64,000 bases of DNA from Bacteroides salyersiae WAL 10018 = DSM 18765 = JCM 12988 (GCF_000381365.1 NZ_KB905467.1:551604-615603); one strand, 5' to 3'; shown: positions 53,109 through 62,389, counted from the stretch's first letter. Notes: generated by a model from the sequence alone, not told the origin. Program-made: numbers and translations.

Positions 53109-54197
53109 TTATTTTTTTGTATTCAGTTTTGTTTGCTTTACTTTTATATCATTGACCATTCTCTCATAATCTTCTGATTTTAACGTAGAATAGTCAATTT
53201 TTGTAAGATATTTGAATGTGGAATCCATTACTTCAAACTCTTTCATAAGTTCTGGGAACTTGGCGATATCTCTATATCCGTTCAAACCCATATCGATTAT
53301 TTTACTGTCTAATCGGAATTTTAAATCGTTTCCTTTGCTAATTTGTAATTGGCTATTGGGATAGTACCGTAGACCAATGTCGTAACACCTCTTGATAAAG
53401 TCATCTGAATATCTTCCTGTTTTATGCTCATAATAATTTAATAAGTCACATATACAAAATGCAACAGATTCAATTTCTGATAATGGTTTCATAAATAAGC
53501 CACTTTCTATAGCAACTTCAGAAACATTGAAGGTTTCCATGATAAAGCTTGATCGGGAAAATGTTCCTGTTGTCATTTCCAGATTCCACCAATTTCCCTT
53601 CTCATCTTTGTGTTTTACATAGCAGTGCATGGGGACAACCGCTATAAACGCCTCCACATGAACTTCATTGGCTAAAATCTTATAAAGAAATGGTAATGAC
53701 CTACAATTACCTCTTTTTCTTTTCAAAAGACGTGAAACCAATGAACTTTCTATATTTGAATTACTCATAAAATTTTCAAAGTCATACTGATACGGTTTGA
53801 AATCATTTTCAGGAATACTATCAGACATATATGTAAAGACAGCCCAATTTCCGGCAGTTTTATACTGCCTTAAATTACGATTATCTATCATTTTATCAAG
53901 TATAGGTTTTATTCTCAATATTTCATTGTTATAATCCTCCCAACTCATTTGGCCTTCATAATAGGCATTTTCTACAAGAAAAACCGCCTTTTTAAAACTT
54001 AGAGGTTTTTCCCCTTTCAACATCTGGCTTATTTCATTTATGGCGATGTCGAAGTTCTTTTGGATATTAGTTGGTACGGGATGGGATAAAGCATTCTTGT
54101 TGGTATTAAAATCTGTCCATTTTTGGCCAGAATTGAATGTTTGTGCATTCATTTGTAAAAAGATTGCAAAGGATAATATGTAGATTAATCTTTTCAT
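53109..54197 (-). CDS. Secreted transglutaminase-like protein
   Basis: A 362-residue exported protein (signal IYILSFAIFLQMNAQ). The transglutaminase-like/SirB1-type core is RLLKRKRGNCRSLPFLYKIL with the catalytic Cys at 165, MHCYVKHKDEKGNWWNLEMTTG with candidate His at 191 or 196 and the Asn-Leu-Glu block at 205-207. The C-terminal ~140 residues are helical, TPR-like (NYYEHKTGRY, YPNSQLQISKGN). It is the first gene of the minus-strand trio, 9 bp before the RHS-JAB gene. It may process, cross-link or load the RHS protein, but that is inference. Confidence 0.78.
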   Translation of the reverse strand: MKRLIYILSFAIFLQMNAQTFNSGQKWTDFNTNKNALSHPVPTNIQKNFDIAINEISQMLKGEKPLSFKKAVFLVENAYYEGQMSWEDYNNEILRIKPILDKMIDNRNLRQYKTAGNWAVFTYMSDSIPENDFKPYQYDFENFMSNSNIESSLVSRLLKRKRGNCRSLPFLYKILANEVHVEAFIAVVPMHCYVKHKDEKGNWWNLEMTTGTFSRSSFIMETFNVSEVAIESGLFMKPLSEIESVAFCICDLLNYYEHKTGRYSDDFIKRCYDIGLRYYPNSQLQISKGNDLKFRLDSKIIDMGLNGYRDIAKFPELMKEFEVMDSTFKYLTKIDYSTLKSEDYERMVNDIKVKQTKLNTKK

Positions 54198-54512
54198 TTT
54201 TACAAAGATTATATGGGTGTAGTCAATATTATCAGTTAATTAACTCTGTAAATTACGTTGTTCAATAGATATTTTACGTTACCAACAAAAATACAAAAAT
54301 ATTTGAGATAAAATTGCTGTTATATAATAAATTTTTAAATGCTTTCCATTTATTTCTTCGTAGGGTTTGATCCCTAATACAGAAATAAATCCTTGCATAA
54401 AGAAGATGTTGCGGCATGATACTTTTACTGATACCATTGATAATACATTTTCTTTTTTCTAATACTCTGATTTTTGTTAGATTTATTCTGGTCAGATTGT
54501 TCCTAACCTTTG
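54198..54512. other. AT-rich promoter region of the secreted cassette
   Basis: About 315 bp, very AT-rich, without a gene. On the minus strand AACGTAA occurs twice, 21 bp apart (near 54255 and 54276), about 60-80 bp before the transglutaminase-like gene, and could be a regulator site. An AATCTTTG at 54203-54210 (minus) is a one-mismatch -7 box but lies very close to the ATG. Confidence 0.45.
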
Positions 54513-54616
54513 GGGAGTAGAGTTCAGTGCCGCTACCCGGAATATCAGCCGGGGCTGGTGGAATAAGGCATTATTTCTTCTTCTTGTATTGCTTTTTTAG
54601 ATAGAAGTTGAATCCG
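54513..54616. repeat. 104-bp direct repeat, right copy (old gene junction)
   Basis: It contains a stray copy of the AAA-ATPase-like gene's last codons (GVEFSAATRNISR, then a one-base deletion) followed by the true 3' end of the DUF4421 gene. Compare 49622-49725, where the reverse holds: functional AAA-gene end, stray DUF4421 end. The two copies bracket the inserted 4.8 kb. Confidence 0.9.
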
Positions 54617-55785
54617 GCATATACCTGTAATGTGCCGAAACCATTGTTCATCGAGAAATTATCCCGGTAATAGTCATATGATCTGCCGACGAAAGAAGTG
54701 CCGGCAAAGTATTTACTGTTGTTATAAACCACTCCTGCACGCAGGATAAAATCAATGTTGAAGTTTTTGTACCAATCATTGGTTTGTGATTCTATCTTTT
54801 CGATGCGTGATGTCTTGTAGGCTACGGCGGGAGTGAGCGAAAGGCAGGCCAGCCAATTACGGGCAAATACCCAGTTGTAGGCATATCCAAACGTGAGGCT
54901 GATGTTGGTATATTTGATGTGTTCTACTTTCATATCCTCGTTCATACTTCCTTGGATAGCCTGCGGCAATCGGGTATAGTCGAAGTTCAGATCATGCGTG
55001 GAGATAGAGAAACCGGCGATCATTGAACCGGCACTTCGTCTTTGGTTGGTACTTTGGCTGAAAGCCGCCGGATAAGAGAAGCGGCGGTAGTTGAATACAT
55101 AGAAGAGATTTAACCCTTTCATGTCTACTTTCAGACCGTCAAAGCTTTCGGAATAGTCACTGGCAATATCATCGAAGCCGGTCACTTTATGTATTTTATA
55201 ATCGTTACCCGTGCGACGGTAGAAGATATCCACTCCTAACTTGGCGCTGTAAAGGCTCAAATCGAATTCCGTACCTTTTCTTTTTCCTTTTTGCTTGCCG
55301 TAAAGTCCGTCCGTGTCGATAGACCATCCTAAGAAGATCCATCGCCAACCGAAGTAAGGGCCGATCTTGTTGCGCGGATTGGGAGAGAACCGCAATCGTT
55401 GTGATTCGGGAGTATTACTGCCTATGGCGTAATATTCGTAATTCGTGAAATGATCCAGCATTAAAGCATAGTTATATCGGTTGGGCCCGATATAAGTCGT
55501 ATCGATATCATTGGGATTAAACAGATAATTGAAAGCCCTTACGAATCCATTGGGACGCTTTTTCGTTTGCAAGCTATCTGCTACTGCAACTGTTTTTTCA
55601 ATTTCTCCGTTTTGGGCAAACGAAGAAAGCGGAAATGATAAACAAATGAATAATAATAATGTGCCAATTAATAATGTGTCAATGTGCCAATATGCCAATG
55701 TGCCAATGGGCTGCGCTGTCCGGTGGGGGAGCACATTGACATCTTTTCTCATTTTCTTATTTTCTATATCGACACTCTTTCCCAT
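54571..55785 (-). CDS. DUF4421 outer-membrane-barrel-like protein
   Basis: A 404-residue protein whose body matches the DUF4421 family: KKRPNGFVRAFNYLFNPND, DTTYIGPNRYNYALML, KIGPYFGWRWIFLGWSID and alternating beta strands to the C-terminus, suggesting an outer-membrane barrel. Function unknown. Its first ~60 residues are odd: between possible starts 55785 and 55752 and the mature protein lies [18 protein letters not shown], encoded by the TGCCAATG palindrome (55651-55716), which now forms part of the signal peptide (LLIGTLLLFICLSF ... SSFAQ). The repeat may have replaced the original start. Confidence 0.8.
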   Translation of the reverse strand: MGKSVDIENKKMRKDVNVLPHRTAQPIGTLAYWHIDTLLIGTLLLFICLSFPLSSFAQNGEIEKTVAVADSLQTKKRPNGFVRAFNYLFNPNDIDTTYIGPNRYNYALMLDHFTNYEYYAIGSNTPESQRLRFSPNPRNKIGPYFGWRWIFLGWSIDTDGLYGKQKGKRKGTEFDLSLYSAKLGVDIFYRRTGNDYKIHKVTGFDDIASDYSESFDGLKVDMKGLNLFYVFNYRRFSYPAAFSQSTNQRRSAGSMIAGFSISTHDLNFDYTRLPQAIQGSMNEDMKVEHIKYTNISLTFGYAYNWVFARNWLACLSLTPAVAYKTSRIEKIESQTNDWYKNFNIDFILRAGVVYNNSKYFAGTSFVGRSYDYYRDNFSMNNGFGTLQVYAGFNFYLKKQYKKKK

Positions 55786-55858
55786 TATTCTGATTCTTTA
55801 CATTCCCCAATTTTTTCATTCTTCCATTGGCACATTGGCACATTGGCAAATTATTAAC
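55651..55858. repeat. Palindromic composite repeat with GGCTGCGCT centre (TGCCAATG arms), copy 2
   Basis: Left arm 55651-55716: AATAATGTGCCAATTAATAA, further TGTCAATG/TGCCAATA/TGCCAATG words and GGGCTGCGCT. Right arm 55821-55858: CCATTGGCACATTGGCACAT followed by TGGCAAATTATTAA. It is the same design as 45331-45508 with an expanded number of words and a different middle. It lies in the signal-peptide region of the DUF4421 gene and before the divergent SusC gene. Confidence 0.85.
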
Positions 55859-55984
55859 GCGAATGTAGCGTTTCCTCTCCGTTTATGCTAATATTCCTCT
55901 AAAATTTGTTTTCTTTCTAAAACAAACTTCCGTAATTTTCTGTTTAATAACACATACAATTCAATCCTAAACCACAAAAAAATT

Positions 55985-58900
55985 ATGAGAATCAATCTAC
56001 GTTTAGTATTAACGTTTCTTGCTATTGTTGTGTCTGCTACTTTGTGGGCGGCCGTGCAGCAAGAAATACGAATTTCGGGTACGGTGATATCCGATGGAGA
56101 GCCGTTGCCCGGAGTCTCTGTACAAATAAAAGGCGAGACTACCGGAACAATCACCGATATGGATGGAAAATATTCCATTTCCGCCCCTTCGGATGCCATA
56201 CTCGTTTACCGCTTTGTCGGATTAAAAACGGTGGAACAATCGGTCAACGGGCGGAACATGATAAATGTCACTTTAGAGTCTGACAGTAAAGAACTGGATG
56301 AAGTCATGGTAGTGGCCTATGCCACCGCTAAGAAATATAGTTTTACCGGAGCTGCTTCTACCGTAAAGGGAGACGAGATAGCGAAGTTGCAGGTAGCCAG
56401 CGTTTCCCGTGCCCTTGAGGGTACGGTTTCGGGCGTACAGGCCAGCGCAGCCAGTGGCCAGCCCGGTACGGATGCGGAAATCCGTATCCGGGGTATCGGT
56501 TCTATCAATGCTTCCAGTGCACCGCTTTATGTGGTGGACGGTGTCCCTTTCGATGGTTCTGTCAACTCCATCAATCCCGATGACATTGCTTCGATGACTG
56601 TATTGAAAGATGCCGCTTCGGCCGCCCTTTACGGTTCACGTGGTGCCAACGGTGTGATTATCATCACCACCAAGCAGGGGCAGACGGACTCTAAAACGAC
56701 CGTCAACGTGAAAGCCTCGTTCGGAGGGTCCAACCGGGCTGTACGCGATTATGACCGTATCGGTACCAATGACTATTTTCAGCTCTATTGGGAAGCGTTA
56801 CGCAACCAATACGCCAAGGATACGGAAAACTATACGCCTGCCACCGCTGCCGCACAGGCTTCTAAAGATCTGGTGACAAAGCTGATGGGTGCCGGCCCTA
56901 ACCCTTATGGCACTAACTATCCGCAACCGGTGGGCACGGACGGCAAGCTCGTGGACGGTGCCCGGCCCCTTTGGGATTTTGACTGGAGTGATGCCATGGA
57001 GCAACAGGCTTTGCGTACCGAACTCAATCTGAATGTATCCGGTGGCGGGCAGAAGAACCAGTATTTCTTTTCCGCCGGCTATCTGAATGACAAGGGTGTT
57101 GCCCTCGAATCGGGTTACCAGCGTTTTAATCTCCGTTCCAATATCACCAGTGAGATGACTTCTTGGCTGAAAGGGGGAGTGAATATGAGCTTTGCGCATT
57201 CCATGCAGAACTATCCGGTTTCTTCGGATACGAAAACCAGCAATGTGATCAATGCCGGCCGCACCATGCCGGGGTTTTATCCCATTTATGAAGTAAATGC
57301 CGACGGCTCTTTAAAGACTGATGCGAACGGGGAACTTATTCCCGATTTCGGGTCGTACCGGCCTTCCGGATCGACGTCGAACTGGAACTTGCCGGCTACG
57401 CTTCCTCTCGATAAGTCGGAACGTATGAAGGATGAATTTTCCGGACGTACTTTCCTGGAAGTGACCTTCATTCCCGGATTGAAATTCAAGACGAGTTTCA
57501 ATTTCGACCTGATCAACTATAACTCACTCGACTTCACTAACTCCCTTATCGGACCTTCCGTGACCACCGGAGGTGGATCGAGCCGTGTGAACACCCGTAC
57601 TTTTTCATGGACGTGGAATAATATCGTCACTTACGATAAAACCATCGGCGAGCATCATTTCAATATCCTTGCCGGGCAGGAAGCCTATTCGTACCGTTAT
57701 GACGAACTCTCTGCATCGCGTACCAAGATGGCTTTGCCCGATATGCCCGAACTGGTGGTAGGCTCGCAGCTTACGGGCGGTTCCGGCTATCGCATCGACT
57801 ATGCTTTGGCGGGATATTTCACCCAGTTGCTTTATGATTATCAGAGCAAGTATTTCTTTTCCGCTTCTTATCGTCGTGACGGTTCTTCCCGTTTTGCACC
57901 GGAGACGCGTTGGGGTAATTTCTGGTCATTGGGCGCTTCCTGGCGCATCGACCGGGAGAATTTTATGATCTCCACGTCCGACTGGCTTTCTGCTTTGACT
58001 CTGAAAGCCAGCTACGGCGCACAGGGAAACGATAACTTAGGTACCTATTATGCCAGTAAGGGACTTTATGCCATTGTCTCCAATTTGGGAGAGAATGCGC
58101 TGGTTTCCGATCGTATTGCCACTCCGAAATTGAAGTGGGAAACCAATCTGAATTTTAATGTCGGCATCGATTTCTCCTTGTGGAACAACCGTGTATCCGG
58201 TTCGTTCGATTTCTTCCAGCGTCGTTCGAAAGACCTGCTCTATTCGCGTCCTGTGGCTCCGTCATTGGGGTATAAGTCGGTGGATGAAAACGTGGGTGCT
58301 TTGAAGAATACGGGTATCGAGCTTTCTCTGAACGGGACGCTGATCAATACTCAGGATTTTATCTGGAAATTGGGTCTCAATCTGACACATTATAAGAATG
58401 AGGTTACCGAGTTGCCTTTGAAAGACATGCCGCCTTCCGGAGTCAATAAGTTGGCGGTGGGACGTTCCGTTTATGACTTTTACACCAAAGAGTGGGCGGG
58501 GGTGGATCCCGAAAACGGCAATCCGTTGTGGTACATGGATATTCTCGACAAGGATGATAACGTTGTAGGGCGCGGGACTACCAGTGTCTACAAGGATGCT
58601 ACCGATTATTTTGTCAATAAGTCCTCTTTGCCCAAAGTTTATGGCGGTTTCAATACCTCCTTCTCTTACAAGGGGGTGGAGCTGTCGGCTATATTTGCTT
58701 ATAGTGTAGGCGGGTATATCATGAACCGGGACATAACGATGATTCTGCACAACGGCAGTTCTGCCGGCCGCGCGTGGTCGAAGGAGATATTGAACCGTTG
58801 GACTCCGGAGAACCGTTATACGGATGTGCCGGCATTGGCTACCACTACCAATAACTGGACGTCCTATTCCACTCGTTTTTTGCAGAATAACTCGTATATG

Positions 58901-59113
58901 CGGCTAAAGAACCTGACTTTGTCTTACACGCTTCCGAAGCAGCTTGTCAGCAAGGCGGCATTGAGTAACGTACAGGTTTTTGTGCAGAGTGATAACTTGT
59001 TTACCATTCACCGCAATCAAGGTCTCGACCCTGAACAGGGGATTACCGGATTGACTTATTACAGGTATCCCGCCATGAGATCTTTTACCGGGGGGATTAA
59101 TGTGACGTTTTGA
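55985..59113 (+). CDS. SusC-like TonB-dependent outer-membrane transporter, second pair
   Basis: A 1042-residue SusC-family protein. Signal peptide (LVLTFLAIVVSATLWA), carboxypeptidase-regulatory-like domain (SGTVISDGEPLPGVSVQIKG ... DMDGKYSI), TonB-box region LDEVMVVAYATAKKYSFTGA, plug (RALEGTVSGVQASA, IRIRGIGSINASSAPLYVVD, DAASAALYGSRGANGVIIIT) and barrel ending MRSFTGGINVTF. Codon use is GC-richer than in the insertion before it. It is paired with a SusD-like gene 31 bp downstream. No CAZyme or regulator is adjacent, so the substrate may be a peptide or cofactor, or control may lie elsewhere. Confidence 0.97.
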   Translation: MRINLRLVLTFLAIVVSATLWAAVQQEIRISGTVISDGEPLPGVSVQIKGETTGTITDMDGKYSISAPSDAILVYRFVGLKTVEQSVNGRNMINVTLESDSKELDEVMVVAYATAKKYSFTGAASTVKGDEIAKLQVASVSRALEGTVSGVQASAASGQPGTDAEIRIRGIGSINASSAPLYVVDGVPFDGSVNSINPDDIASMTVLKDAASAALYGSRGANGVIIITTKQGQTDSKTTVNVKASFGGSNRAVRDYDRIGTNDYFQLYWEALRNQYAKDTENYTPATAAAQASKDLVTKLMGAGPNPYGTNYPQPVGTDGKLVDGARPLWDFDWSDAMEQQALRTELNLNVSGGGQKNQYFFSAGYLNDKGVALESGYQRFNLRSNITSEMTSWLKGGVNMSFAHSMQNYPVSSDTKTSNVINAGRTMPGFYPIYEVNADGSLKTDANGELIPDFGSYRPSGSTSNWNLPATLPLDKSERMKDEFSGRTFLEVTFIPGLKFKTSFNFDLINYNSLDFTNSLIGPSVTTGGGSSRVNTRTFSWTWNNIVTYDKTIGEHHFNILAGQEAYSYRYDELSASRTKMALPDMPELVVGSQLTGGSGYRIDYALAGYFTQLLYDYQSKYFFSASYRRDGSSRFAPETRWGNFWSLGASWRIDRENFMISTSDWLSALTLKASYGAQGNDNLGTYYASKGLYAIVSNLGENALVSDRIATPKLKWETNLNFNVGIDFSLWNNRVSGSFDFFQRRSKDLLYSRPVAPSLGYKSVDENVGALKNTGIELSLNGTLINTQDFIWKLGLNLTHYKNEVTELPLKDMPPSGVNKLAVGRSVYDFYTKEWAGVDPENGNPLWYMDILDKDDNVVGRGTTSVYKDATDYFVNKSSLPKVYGGFNTSFSYKGVELSAIFAYSVGGYIMNRDITMILHNGSSAGRAWSKEILNRWTPENRYTDVPALATTTNNWTSYSTRFLQNNSYMRLKNLTLSYTLPKQLVSKAALSNVQVFVQSDNLFTIHRNQGLDPEQGITGLTYYRYPAMRSFTGGINVTF

Positions 59114-59144
59114 TTTATGATTCACAGTTTAAAAATTCACGATT

Positions 59145-60608
59145 ATGAAATATATATTTTCTTTTATGGCTTCTCTGCTTCTATTGGCGGGATGTAGCGG
59201 TGATTTTCTCGATAAAGAGCCGACAGATTCCGTAAGTTCCGATGAAGTCGGTGTGCCCGGCAATGCCGAACGGTTGTTTAACGGTGCCTGGTACAATCTT
59301 TTCGAATATGTTTATACGCTTGCCAATAGCGGTTACCGTGGGCTTCAATGCCAGGACGACATGATGGCGGATGATGTTGTTTCCCGTCCGGCTTATGGCT
59401 TTAACTCGTCTTATCAGTTCAACGACATCGCCATACCCAACAATACCCGTACCTCTTTTGCCTGGTATCTGATGTATAAGACGATTGATAACTGCAACAC
59501 CGCCCTTGCCATACAGGGCGATACGGAAGCGCTCCGTCAGGCACAGGGGCAGGCATTGGCGCTTCGGGCTTTCTGCTATCTGCATCTGGCACAGCATTAC
59601 CAGTTTACCTATTTGAAAGACCCTGCGGCTCCCTGTGTCCCTATCTATACCGAGCCTACTACGGATGATACCGCTCCCAAAGGGAAATCGACCGTGGCAC
59701 AGGTCTACCAGCGTGTGTTTGATGATCTGGCTCTCGCTAAGGATTACCTGAAGAACTATACACGTAAAGGTGACGGGCAGAAATTCAAGCCGGATGTAAA
59801 TGTCGTCAATGGGCTTTTGGCCCGTGCCTATCTGCTCACCGGGCAGTGGGAGGAAGCTGCAAAGGCTGCCGCCGCCGCCCGTCAGGGCTATTCGCTGATG
59901 ACCACTGCCGCCGAGTATGAAGGGTTCAATAACATTTCTAATAAAGAGTGGATCTGGGGGCATCCGCAGACGCTTGCCCAATCCAGTGCTTCTTATAATT
60001 TCTATTTTCTGGATGCCACCTATGTGGGGGCTTACAGCAGTTTCATGGCCGATCCCCATTTCCGGGATACATTTTCGGACGGGGATATCCGCCTGGAGCT
60101 TTTTCAATGGATGCGTGAGGGATATTTGGGATATAAGAAATTCCACATGCGTGCCGATGATACGGCCGATATTGTATTGATGCGTGCTTCCGAAATGCTA
60201 TTGGTAGAGGCGGAAGCATTGGCTCGCGACGGTTTCCCGGAAAAGGCGGTAGTGCCTTTGAATGAATTGCGTCATGCCCGTGGCCTGGGTGATTATGATT
60301 TAACCGGCAAGTCGCAGCAGGATGTTATCGACGAGATCTTGATGGAACGCCGCCGGGAATTGTGGGGTGAAGGATTCGGGATCACCGATATCTTGCGTAC
60401 GCAGCAATCCGTAAAGCGTACCGTGCTTTCTGCCGAGGAGCAGAAACAGGAAGTGGATGCCTGGCAGGAAGGCGGAGGGTTCGCTAAAAGGAATCCGTTG
60501 GGACATTGGTTTGTTACTTTCTCCGAGGGAGAGGTATTTGTCCCGAACAGTACCAATTATCTGTATGCCATCCCGAAAGAGGAGATGGATGCGAATCCGA
60601 ATTTATGA
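59145..60608 (+). CDS. SusD-like lipoprotein, second pair
   Basis: A 487-residue SusD/RagB-family protein. Lipobox LLLLAGC with lipidated Cys at ~17, then SGDFLDKEPTDSVSSDEVG. TPR helices include GQALALRAFCYLHLAQHYQF and VNGLLARAYLLTGQWEEAAK. The C-terminal signature is MRASEMLLVEAEALARDGFP, MERRRELWGEGFGITDILR and the closing YAIPKEEMDANPNL. It partners the SusC-like protein at 55985-59113. A gene-free stretch of ~600 bp follows. Confidence 0.96.
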   Translation: MKYIFSFMASLLLLAGCSGDFLDKEPTDSVSSDEVGVPGNAERLFNGAWYNLFEYVYTLANSGYRGLQCQDDMMADDVVSRPAYGFNSSYQFNDIAIPNNTRTSFAWYLMYKTIDNCNTALAIQGDTEALRQAQGQALALRAFCYLHLAQHYQFTYLKDPAAPCVPIYTEPTTDDTAPKGKSTVAQVYQRVFDDLALAKDYLKNYTRKGDGQKFKPDVNVVNGLLARAYLLTGQWEEAAKAAAAARQGYSLMTTAAEYEGFNNISNKEWIWGHPQTLAQSSASYNFYFLDATYVGAYSSFMADPHFRDTFSDGDIRLELFQWMREGYLGYKKFHMRADDTADIVLMRASEMLLVEAEALARDGFPEKAVVPLNELRHARGLGDYDLTGKSQQDVIDEILMERRRELWGEGFGITDILRTQQSVKRTVLSAEEQKQEVDAWQEGGGFAKRNPLGHWFVTFSEGEVFVPNSTNYLYAIPKEEMDANPNL

Positions 60609-60908
60609 TAAGAGTTGTTTCGTTGACACATTGTCAACTTTGACTTTTTGCTAAAGCTGATCTTGTAGAATTGCTTTGTTAAGGGATGGATAGGAATGGC
60701 TGCCGGAAATCTTCTTTATTGGAAGTGTTGTTGGAGTGAATAGTTTGTATTAGAGGCAATTGTGTGATAAATAGGCCGTATATGTTTCTTTTATTGTGCA
60801 TTTTGTCTTTATAATCTGTATTTACTGCGATTTTAGATAATTGAGCATGATCGGGATTCGGGCATCAACCAGCGTGAAAAAGTGCCTTTTGAAGAGGAAA
60901 TAATTTAT

Positions 60909-61030
60909 CTCGTAGAGTCTCTTGTCGTTTCTCGTAGAGTTTCGGACTGTTCCTCGTAGAGAAACCGAACTTATCATGCCGGGATAATGGAGTTGACATA
61001 CCGGGATAAATCACATATTTATCCGGATAA
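60909..61030. repeat. Two families of 9-bp repeats phased at 22 bp
   Basis: CTCGTAGAG starts at 60909, 60931 and 60953 (exactly 22 bp apart). Then CCGGGATAA starts at 60979 and 61001, and the shortened CCGGATAA at 61023 (again 22 bp). The 13-bp spacers differ. The block lies in the ~600-bp gene-free region between the SusD gene and the DUF418 gene. Each unit is exactly two DNA turns, as with phased protein-binding sites; a decayed tandem repeat is the alternative. Confidence 0.75.
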
Positions 61031-61043
61031 GGTAAGAATATAC

Positions 61044-61086
61044 AGAAAAAGCTGCATGATATTTGTTTTATTATGCAGCTTTTTCT
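61044..61086. terminator. Bidirectional rho-independent terminator
   Basis: AGAAAAAGCTGCAT (61044-61057) pairs perfectly with ATGCAGCTTTTTCT (61073-61086). A-run on the left and T-run on the right make it usable from either strand. It lies between the end of the plus-strand SusCD genes and the end of the minus-strand DUF418 gene. Confidence 0.85.
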
Positions 61087-61210
61087 CTGGTTGCGACTTT
61101 GCTTAGAAAGTGCTTGTTATAAAAATCATCAATAAGAGAACAAAAAGATGTTTATAAGGCGGTTTTGATGATATTTGGCTAATACCGTTCTCCATTCTTG
61201 ATGGCAAATT

Positions 61211-62389
61211 TTACTTGTTGGAGAACATCCAAGTCCATTTATGCCAGATGCTTTCCAAAGGTCCTTGCTTGTGTCCGGATAGCCACCATTTACAGAACCG
61301 TACTTGCAGGAGGAACAATACAAAACCGATCAATACACTGACTGTATATCCGCAATAAGGGGCTAAGTAAAGTCCGAAGGGGAAATAAATAATAGCTCCT
61401 GCTATGGATTGGGTGATATAGTTCGTCAAACTCATCTTGCCATAAAAACGTAGGCTGGCTACTGCATTTTTGAATTTCTCTTTCTGATAGAGAATAACGA
61501 AAGAGGCTACCAGTACAATGGTGAATGCAAACTTCTGCCACATGTCGAAAGCAGTGCCTACGGTTTGCTTAACTAAGTCGCTGTCGCTCTGCATAATCAG
61601 CTCTTTGAGTGAATAGAGTGGTGCAAAACTGATAGCTGCAAGGATCAACGCCTTTATCCAGAATTTGAGATGCAGTTCCGAAGTGACGAACAGTTCCTTT
61701 CTTCCTATATACAGTCCCATGAGGAAAAGCCCGGCTGTCTGCAGGAAGCGTCCTGCACCGATTGCCCAAAACAGGCTCGCCTTTTGTCCTAATGTGATAT
61801 TTCCTATTAGGAAATCCCAGAAGTTTCCGGCTTTTGTATAATCCGCTACTTCCTGATACATGGCTCCTACGCCTAAGTCGGGTAATGCATGCGAAGGATC
61901 GAAAAGAAACATGAAGTAATGATACCACTCTATGGGTTGCAACAAGAGGAAAATAGCTGTGATCAGGATCGCTTTATCACTCCATTTGCGTACTAAAAAC
62001 AAGATAATTCCCACGATAGAGAAAAGCAACAGAACATCTCCGGCAGGGAAAAAGGCTGCATTCAGCGTGGCAAAGGCCACCAATAAAACTAATCTCCAGA
62101 GAAAGCGATAACCAAAATCTTTTCCTTTCTTTTGCTGATTATGACATTGGATATAGAATGTGAATCCGAAGAGCAGAGCAAATATTGCATAAGATTTTCC
62201 GGCAAAGAGCGAAAAGATAACGTTGAAGGTTCCGTTATCGAGTATGTTCAGCCATTCGGGCGAATCTGTCGGATAGACAGGAAAGATGAAATGCTCTACG
62301 CTGTGTACAAGGAGAATAGCCATTACAGCAAAGCCTCTTAAGGCATCTACCACTTCGATACGTGGTGTTTTGTTTACGGTTGGTTGCAT
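61211..62389 (-). CDS. DUF418/YeiB-family membrane protein
   Basis: A 392-residue polytopic membrane protein with about ten hydrophobic segments. The N-terminus RIEVVDALRGFAVMAILLVH is the conserved start of the DUF418/YeiB and heparan-acetyltransferase-like group. The C-terminal DUF418 core includes FYGKMSLTNYITQSIAGAII and ending residues SGHKQGPLESIWHKWT, typical of the family. The function is unresolved; acyltransferase or transport has been proposed. It is a lone gene. An A-rich leader and a one-mismatch -7 box (TATCTTTA, minus strand, 62435-62442) lie upstream. Confidence 0.9.
   Translation of the reverse strand: MQPTVNKTPRIEVVDALRGFAVMAILLVHSVEHFIFPVYPTDSPEWLNILDNGTFNVIFSLFAGKSYAIFALLFGFTFYIQCHNQQKKGKDFGYRFLWRLVLLVAFATLNAAFFPAGDVLLLFSIVGIILFLVRKWSDKAILITAIFLLLQPIEWYHYFMFLFDPSHALPDLGVGAMYQEVADYTKAGNFWDFLIGNITLGQKASLFWAIGAGRFLQTAGLFLMGLYIGRKELFVTSELHLKFWIKALILAAISFAPLYSLKELIMQSDSDLVKQTVGTAFDMWQKFAFTIVLVASFVILYQKEKFKNAVASLRFYGKMSLTNYITQSIAGAIIYFPFGLYLAPYCGYTVSVLIGFVLFLLQVRFCKWWLSGHKQGPLESIWHKWTWMFSNK

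Noticed and set aside
60909..61030. Mini CRISPR array
   Set aside because: Repeats are only 9 bp, spacers 13 bp, the repeat word changes midway and no cas gene is present.
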